Shown: positions 59,901 through 64,000 of the stretch, piece after piece | How positions within the stretch are numbered: the stretch's first letter is position 1 | How the letters are laid out: every line of letters begins with the position of its first letter | From: JAFALK01 sp042701975 | GTDB taxonomy: Bacteria > Pseudomonadota > Gammaproteobacteria > Burkholderiales > Burkholderiaceae_C | Assembly (NCBI GenBank): GCA_042701975.1 | Contig: CP170561.1 | Span: 3,162,001-3,226,000 of the forward strand | Length of the DNA stretch: 64,000 nt | Direction of reading: 5' to 3' | Made by a program: the position numbers and the translations under genes | The notes under the pieces: model-generated | Databases searched by the model: none | What the model was told of the DNA's origin: nothing | The model's input: the letters and a program-made list of their open reading frames with translations, nothing else

Positions 59901-61570
59901 ACAACACGAGCACCACGTTTGCGGGCACGGTCAGCGGTAGTGGCGGGCTGAGCAAGACGGGCACGGGCAGCACCGCGTTCACCGGCAATGTGGCCGTGAG
60001 CGACGTGACGATCACCGAAGGTTTGCTGGACTTCAGCGGCACGCTGACGGCCTCCACCGTCACGATGAACGCCTCGAACGCCGCGGGCGCCACCCTCCAG
60101 GTGAGCGGCACGGCCGATGCCGGTGCCGGCGCGCCGATCCAGTTCAGCGGCAGCGGCAGCACCCTGCACACGGTCAAGGTACTGGCTGGCGGCACCCTGC
60201 GCGCCAACACCGGCGCCGCTGATCTGGGCAGCGGCGGCAACACACTCGATGTGGCCGGCACGCTGGACACCGTGGGCGGTGTCTTCAACCTGGGCGCAGG
60301 CAACGACACCTTCACTCTGCACGATGGCGCCACCGTTCTCGGCACGGTCGATGGCGGCGCGGGCACCAACACGCTCAACACCGACATCAACACCAGCGCC
60401 AGCCTGGGCGCGAGCGTGAATTTCCAGACCCTGCTCAAGACCGGCATCGGTACCTTGAACATCACCGGCCCGCAGGCTTCGACCTTCGACACCGTGAACG
60501 TGCAGGCCGGCACGGTCAACGTGTGGGCCGCCGGCAGCATCACGAACGTGCAGTCCACCATGGTGGCCGCGGGCGCCACGCTCAAGGTGACGGGCAGCTA
60601 CAGCGGCGGCGCGGGCAACGATCTGCTCGACGTGGCCGGCACGCTGGACCTCGGCACGGGAACCCTCAACCTGGGCGCCGGCAACGACACCTTCACGCTG
60701 CACGACGGTGCCACCGTCATCGGCACGGTGGACGGCGGCGCCGGCACGAACACACTCAACACCGACATCAACACCAGCGCCAACCTGGGCGCCAGCGTCA
60801 ATTTCCAGACCCTGCTCAAGACCGGCACCGGTACGCTCAACATCACGGGCCCGGGGACCTCGGCGTTCAACACCGTGCTGCTGCAAGGCGGCACGCTGCA
60901 GATCGCCGCTGGCACCACGGTCGATCCGCAGACCACCGTGGTCGGCTCGGGCACGAACTTCGTCGTCAATGGCACGTACAACGGCACGGCCGGCAATGAC
61001 ACGATGGACGTCAGCGGCACCGTCAGTGGCACGGGCACCATCAACCTGCTGGCCGGCGACGACGTACTGACCTTGCATGACGGCGCCGTGCTGAACAACA
61101 GCAACCCCATCGACGGCGGCGCCCACAGCGCCGGCGATACGGTGGTGTTGGACAACGCGCAGGCCTTCACCCTCGATGCAGCCAAGCTCGTCAACTGGGA
61201 GTTCCTGCGCAAGCAGAACGCCGGCACGGCCACCTTGACTGGCACGAGCACCTACAGCGGTGGCACCGACATCCAGGGCGGCACGTTGAATGTGAGCGGC
61301 ACGCTGAACACGCCGACGGTCGCGATGGCGGGGGCCACCTTGCAAGTCGGCGGCGCCGTGAACGGCGGCGCAGGCGTTGCAACGGTGATCACCGGCAGCG
61401 GCAGCAACTCGAACACGGTTCAGGTGCTGGCCGGCGCCACGCTGCTGGCCAACACCGGTGCGGGGGACCTGGGAAGCGGTGGCAACACGCTCGACGTGGC
61501 CGGCACGCTGGACACCGGGGGGCGGTGTCTTCAACCTCGGCTCGGGCAACGACAACTTCATCGTGCATGA
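53951..61570 (+). CDS. Giant autotransporter adhesin, main part up to a frameshift
   Basis: Type Va secreted protein. Start at ATG 53951 follows GGGGGGA and gives the extended signal peptide region (MNRAFRSLWNQALGAWVAV) and a hydrophobic core (LTILALALGSALAVQA). The passenger begins with TTLYWDPNGNTAGLGSAGTWD and continues as beta-helix repeats of the autotransporter-associated strand type (GGLTKTGTGTQTLSGTNTYTG). A block of seven 104-residue repeats lies at 55601-57781 and three more at 59090-60025, followed by repeats with GNDTFTLHDGATV. The frame breaks at 61517-61522 (six G's where five would keep frame) and reads only 16 foreign codons before the stop. The protein continues in another frame to the window end. 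Confidence 0.85.
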   Translation: MNRAFRSLWNQALGAWVAVPETASTAGSAASSARRIAAPRLTILALALGSALAVQAGTTLYWDPNGNTAGLGSAGTWDTSSLFWNNNASGTGGTVSAWNNGNVDSAIFSGTAGTVTLSTPITIGNMSFTVTGYTVAGSTLTLSGPTPTITTNAGVSTTVSSVIDGTAGLTKAGTGTLTLSGVNLFSGGVNVTGGTLSITNNDNRLGNSSNGLTMAAGTGLTLGNFTLAAGRLITLSGGTVNLSGGTVASRITGAGGITALTATTLNNNANDYTGQTQFTGAAGTYAFSSIANLGVASALGAPVTGANGTVLANATSGTITLSYTGTGGSTNRDFSLINNGGQVTLRNSGSGTLTLAGNISLGSTAPITTVTLSAVSGDLVVQGVISSVTSKYLAFNASAGRTVTVTGTSTYGGGTLISGGGKVVASVLTNIGVASPFGTASFLVPGSSFAVNTGGILSYTGAATSSNRGWNFNANSGTISNDGTGAIALSGTMVLNFASSNGILAGSYSGAANTASGVISGPGALTVNTAGAWSLSGTNTYTGTTTVSAGTLQAGAAAGGQAFGVNSAVSLANTAGATLDLNGFNQTIGSLAGGGATGGNVTMGAATLTTGGDNTSTTYAGVISGSGGLVKTGTGTQTLSGTNTYTGATTINGGTLRAGAAAGGQAFGNQTAITLANVAGATLDLNGFDQNIASLAGGGSTGGNVSLGAGTLTTGSANTSTSYGGVISGTGGITKNGTGTQILSGTSTYSGATTINTGTLQAGAAAGGQAFGLDSAVTLANTAGATLDLNNFSQSVGALAGGGTTGGNVLLGAGTLTTGSKNINVSYAGVISGSGGLTKNGTGVQTLSGTSTYSGATTINAGTLQAGAAAGGQAFGNGSAVTLANIAGATLDLNSFDQTLGSLAGGGVTGGNVTLGTATLTTGGDNTSTSFAGVISGSGGLIKNGSGVQTLSGTSTYTGATTINAGTLQAGGAAGGQAFGSGSAVTLANTAGATLDLNGFNQTIGSLAGGGSTGGNVTLGAGTLSTGGNNTSTSYAGVISGSGGLTKNGSGVQTLSGTSTYSGATTINAGTVQAGAAAGGQAFGINSAVTLANTAGATLDLNSFDQSIASLDGGGSTGGNVLLGAGTVTLTGSGATTYAGVISGTGGLTKTGTGTQTLSGTNTYTGATTVNAGTLQAGAAAGGQAFGNGSAVTLADVGGATLDLNNFDQTIGSLAGGGSTGGNVSLGTAKLTTGGNNTSTDYAGLISGTGGFTKNGTGVQTLLADNTFAGPTTINAGTVQLGNGGTAGAVQGDIVNNANLVFNRSNTLDFTGSISGAGTNSQIGSGTTRLSGDSSTFSGVTNVTNGTLRINGILGNATSTVNVSNGGTLGGSGTIGGNVAIADGILAPGNSPGTLTINGDLSLSSASVLNYEFGQSNTVGGPLNDLTLVNGNLTLDGTLNVSQSAGGTYGPGLYRVIGYAGTLADNGLNLGTMPAGTTNYIQTSVANQVNLINTTGLTLNFWDGANTTQRNNGVINGGNGTWQANTGNDNWTESTGALNAPYTNGSFAVFAGTAGTVTIDNAQGAVTSGGMQFAASGYVLQGQPLTLAAGVNTIRVGDGTAPSASYTATIAAELAGTGGIDKTDLGTLILSGANSYSGGTTISAGTLQLGDGGTMGSIVGDVTNNAMLVFNRSDNTSFTGTISGTGELVKKNSNTLVLTGTNTYTGATTINAGTLQAGAAAGGQAFGLNSAVTLANVAGATLDLNNFGQSIGSLAGGGTTGGNVTLGTATLTTGGDNTSTSYIGIISGSGGLTKTGTGTQTLSGVNLYTGPTTVNGGTLQAGAAAGGQAFGINSAVTLANMAGATLDLNGFDQTIGSLAGGGANGGDVTLGTATLTTGADNTSTSYAGIISGSGGLTKTGLGTQTLSGASSYTGATAINAGTLQAGAAAGGQAFGLNSAVTLANTAGATLDLNGFDQTIGSLAGGGTTGGNVTLGAGRLTFGTDNTSTTFAGTVSGSGGLSKTGTGSTAFTGNVAVSDVTITEGLLDFSGTLTASTVTMNASNAAGATLQVSGTADAGAGAPIQFSGSGSTLHTVKVLAGGTLRANTGAADLGSGGNTLDVAGTLDTVGGVFNLGAGNDTFTLHDGATVLGTVDGGAGTNTLNTDINTSASLGASVNFQTLLKTGIGTLNITGPQASTFDTVNVQAGTVNVWAAGSITNVQSTMVAAGATLKVTGSYSGGAGNDLLDVAGTLDLGTGTLNLGAGNDTFTLHDGATVIGTVDGGAGTNTLNTDINTSANLGASVNFQTLLKTGTGTLNITGPGTSAFNTVLLQGGTLQIAAGTTVDPQTTVVGSGTNFVVNGTYNGTAGNDTMDVSGTVSGTGTINLLAGDDVLTLHDGAVLNNSNPIDGGAHSAGDTVVLDNAQAFTLDAAKLVNWEFLRKQNAGTATLTGTSTYSGGTDIQGGTLNVSGTLNTPTVAMAGATLQVGGAVNGGAGVATVITGSGSNSNTVQVLAGATLLANTGAGDLGSGGNTLDVAGTLDTGGRCLQPRLGQRQLHRA
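55601..57781 (+). repeat. Seven tandem repeats of 312 bases in the autotransporter
   Basis: Units begin (ACx CTG CAG GCC GGC...) at 55601, 55913, 56225, 56537, 56849, 57161 and 57470; all are 312 bases except the sixth (309). Each encodes about 104 residues with LQAGAAAGGQAFG, ATLDLN, and GVISGSGG blocks. Confidence 0.9.
59090..60025 (+). repeat. Three further copies of the 312-base repeat
   Basis: Units start at 59090, 59402 and 59714, in the same frame and phase of the repeat as the first block; the last is altered at its end (RLTFGTDNTSTTFAG). Confidence 0.85.
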
Positions 61571-64000
61571 CAACACCGTCGTCAACGGCACGGTGGACGG
61601 CGGCTCGGGCATCGACTCGCGCGTGTACGACATCAACGGCACGGCCAACCTGGGCGCGCTGGTGAACTTTGAGGCCCTGGTCAAGAAGGGCACGGGCCAG
61701 CTCAACGTCAACGGGCCCGCCGCCACGACCGGCTTGCAGCTCGTCGACGTGCAGGCCGGCACGCTCAATGTGACGGCCGGCGCCAGCATCACCGGCGTGC
61801 AGAGCACCACGGTGGCATCGGGCGCCACGCTCAAGGTGGACGGCACCTACACGGGAAGCGCGGGCAACGACACGATGACCGTCTCCGGCACGGTCTCCGG
61901 CACCGGCACGATCGACCTGGGCAACGGCGACGACACGCTGACACTCAACGATGGCGCGAGCCTCACCGGCAGCCCGATTAGCGGCGGCGGCCATGTGGCG
62001 GGTGACCGCGTGGTGCTCAACAACGCAGCGGCGATGACGCTGGATTCCGCGCAGGTCTCGAACTTTGAGCTGCTGACGAAGACCAACACCGGCGTGGCTA
62101 CGCTGACCGGCACGCAGGCCTACAGCGGCGGCACCGACATCCAGGGCGGCACGCTGAACGTGAGCGGCACGCTGAACACGCCGACGGTCGCGATGGCGGG
62201 GGCCACCTTGCAAGTTGGCGGCACCGTGAACGGGGGCGCTGGCGTGGCCACCGTGATCACCGGCAGCGGCGGTACCCCGAACACGGTGTCCGTCCTGGCC
62301 GGTGCCACGCTGCTGGCCAACACCGGCGCAGGCGACCTCGGCAGCGGCGGCAACACACTCGACGTAGCAGGCACGCTGAACACCGGCGGCGGCACTTTCA
62401 ACCTCGGCGCCGGCAATGACACCTTCACGCTGCACGATGGCGCCACCGTCCTCGGCACGGTCGATGGCGGTGCGGGCACCAACACGCTCAACACCGACAT
62501 CAACACCAGCGCCAACCTGGGCGCCAGCGTCAATTTCCAGAGCTTAAGCAAGACGGGCACCGGCACGCTCAACGTCACGGGGCCGCAGGGCTCCATCTTC
62601 AGCACTGTGAACGTGCAGGCCGGCACGCTCAACGTGGCCGCCGCCGGCAGCCTCACCGGCGTGCAATCGACCACCGTGGCTTCGGGCGCCACGCTCAAGG
62701 TGGACGGCAGCTACACCGGCAGCGCCGGCAACGACACCCTGACGATCGCCGGCACGGTCTCCGGGGCCGGCACGATCGGCCTCGGGGCCGGCGACGACAC
62801 GCTGACCCTGCGCGACGGCGCGGTGCTGGCCAACACCAACCCCATCGACGGCGGCGCGCACAGCGTAGGTGGCGGCGACACGGTGGTGCTGAACAACGCG
62901 CAGGCGCTCACGCTGGATGGCACCAAGCTGACCAACTTCGAGAACCTGACCAAGCAAGGCAGTGGCGTGGCCACGCTCACAGGCAGCAACAGCTTTGCAG
63001 GCACGACGATCGTCCAGGCCGGCACGCTGCGCGCCGGCGGCACCAACGTACTCAGCGCAGTCGGCGCCCATGTGGTGGCATCCGGCGCCACGCTGGACCT
63101 GGCGGGTTTCAGCCAGACCGTGGGCTCGCTGACCAACAGCGGCACCGTCTCGCTGGTGGGCACCAAGTCGGGCACGACCCTGACCGTGACCGGCAACTAC
63201 CACGGCAACAACGGCGTGCTGCGCCTGGGCGTGGACCAGTCCAACGCGGCCAGCCCGGCGGACCAACTGGTCCTGAGCGGCCCGACCGCAACCGCCACCG
63301 GCAAGACGCTGATCGATGTCGTCAACGTCGGCGTGCTGGGTACCGCCACCCAGGGCGACGGCATCGAGCTGATCGCCGCGCGCAACGGCGCCACCACCAC
63401 GGCGCAGACCACCAAGGACGCCTTCGCCCTCGTGGGCGGCCATGTGGACGGCGGCGCCTTCCAGTACCGGCTCTATGCGGCGGACGCAAGCGGCAACGGC
63501 GAGAGCTGGTACCTGCGCTCGGATGCGCCGAACAATCCGGGCAAGCCGGCCTTCCGCCCCGAGGTGTCGCTGTTCGCCGGCGCACCGGAGCAGATGCGCC
63601 AGGGCAGCCTGGTGATGCTGAGCAACCTGCACCAGCGCTCGGGCGATGTGCAAGGCGGGGCCAAGTCCACCGAGGAGCTCGCCGGCGGCGGGCGGCGCAT
63701 GTGGGGCCGGGCCATCGGCTCCGACATCCAGCTGCGCCAGGCCGGCGACGTGGGCCAGGTCAGCGATGGCAGCATCAACGGCATGCAGCTGGGGCTGGAC
63801 CTGTACGCCGACGCCAGCTGGCACGCCGGCTTGTACGCCGGGCGGCTGACCGCCAACGCCAAGGTCAACGGTATGGCCGGTGGCGAATGGACGCAAGTGG
63901 GCAGCAGCAAGATGCGCGGACGTTACCTGGGCGGCTATGCCACCTGGATCGGCAGCGAGGGCATCTATGTGGACACCGTGCTGCAGCTGGGCCACCACGG
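61521..64000 (+). CDS. Giant autotransporter, continuation after the frameshift (3' end outside window)
   Basis: Same gene, reading frame shifted by the extra G near 61520; it stays open to the right edge (827 codons). It resumes exactly where the first frame ends (GGVFNLGSGNDNFIVHDNTVV) and continues the passenger repeats to about 63480 (last parts TTIVQAGTLRAGGTNVLS, VGSLTNSGTVSLVGTKSGTTLTV and a pertactin-like GTATQGDGIELIAARNGATTTA). From about 63560 it enters the linker and beta-barrel (LVMLSNLHQRSGDVQ, MWGRAIGSDIQLRQ, LGLDLYADASWHAGLYAG, YLGGYATWIGS). The last barrel strands are beyond the window. If the extra G is an error, both parts form one protein of over 3,300 residues. Confidence 0.85.

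Noticed and set aside
55601..60025. Regular repeats considered as a CRISPR array
   Set aside because: Units are 312 bases, coding and in frame; there are no short repeats with unique spacers.
58967..61846. Open frame of 959 codons on the minus strand inside the autotransporter (and a similar one at 56597-58693)
   Set aside because: Antisense of repetitive GC-rich coding sequence; no start context or family signature.

Overview
The window (about 66% G+C by eye) reads as chromosomal DNA of a Burkholderiales betaproteobacterium, probably of the Roseateles/Mitsuaria/Leptothrix (Sphaerotilaceae) kind. This is inferred from gene order: exbB-exbD-lpxK-Trm112-kdsB-adk, xseA-sodB, tonB-exbB-exbD-exbD, a PEP-CTERM protein, and several TonB-dependent receptors. 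No rRNA, tRNA or CRISPR array was recognised.

Layout. 1-2.4 kb: 3'-truncated YncE-like beta-propeller and a twice-frameshifted LprI/DUF3298 pseudogene. 2.6-4.4 kb: small membrane protein, tadA, LD-carboxypeptidase. 4.8-11.1 kb: TonB energising operon (tonB, exbB, two exbD), a TPR protein and a large TonB-dependent receptor whose ribosome site lies in an inverted repeat. 11.2-18.1 kb: SDR dehydrogenase with a palindromic operator, then adk, kdsB, Trm112, lpxK, exbD, exbB on the minus strand, and divergent xseA and sodB. 18.2-20.9 kb: GntR(YtrA-type)/ABC ATPase/permease operon. 21-34.3 kb: housekeeping and accessory genes (glyoxalase-like, CYTH, pyrD, LysR/EamA pair, DAHP synthase, rpiA, GFA, cupin, chemoreceptor, mnmC, an AbrB-Doc toxin-antitoxin pair, DEAD-box helicase rhlE).

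34.6-41.7 kb is the most striking block: five genes with overlapping ends encode a REC-PAS-GAF-(degenerate GGDEF)-EAL protein, a TonB-dependent receptor, a YfiR/DUF4154 periplasmic protein, a membrane histidine kinase and a single-domain response regulator. This looks like an outer-membrane-to-cytoplasm signalling circuit linked to cyclic-di-GMP turnover. An IS256-type transposase remnant follows directly.

42-52.8 kb is accessory: a PEP-CTERM protein, an FGE-sulfatase/Sel1 fusion, a coiled-coil secreted protein, a large lipoprotein, a hybrid kinase convergent with a LuxR-type regulator, a galE remnant and a small membrane protein. 52.8-53.95 kb is a 1.1 kb gene-poor gap with an orphan terminator. 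From 53.95 kb to the window end runs a giant type V autotransporter with 312-bp repeats. Its reading frame is broken by one extra G at 61517-61522, and its beta-barrel is cut by the window edge.
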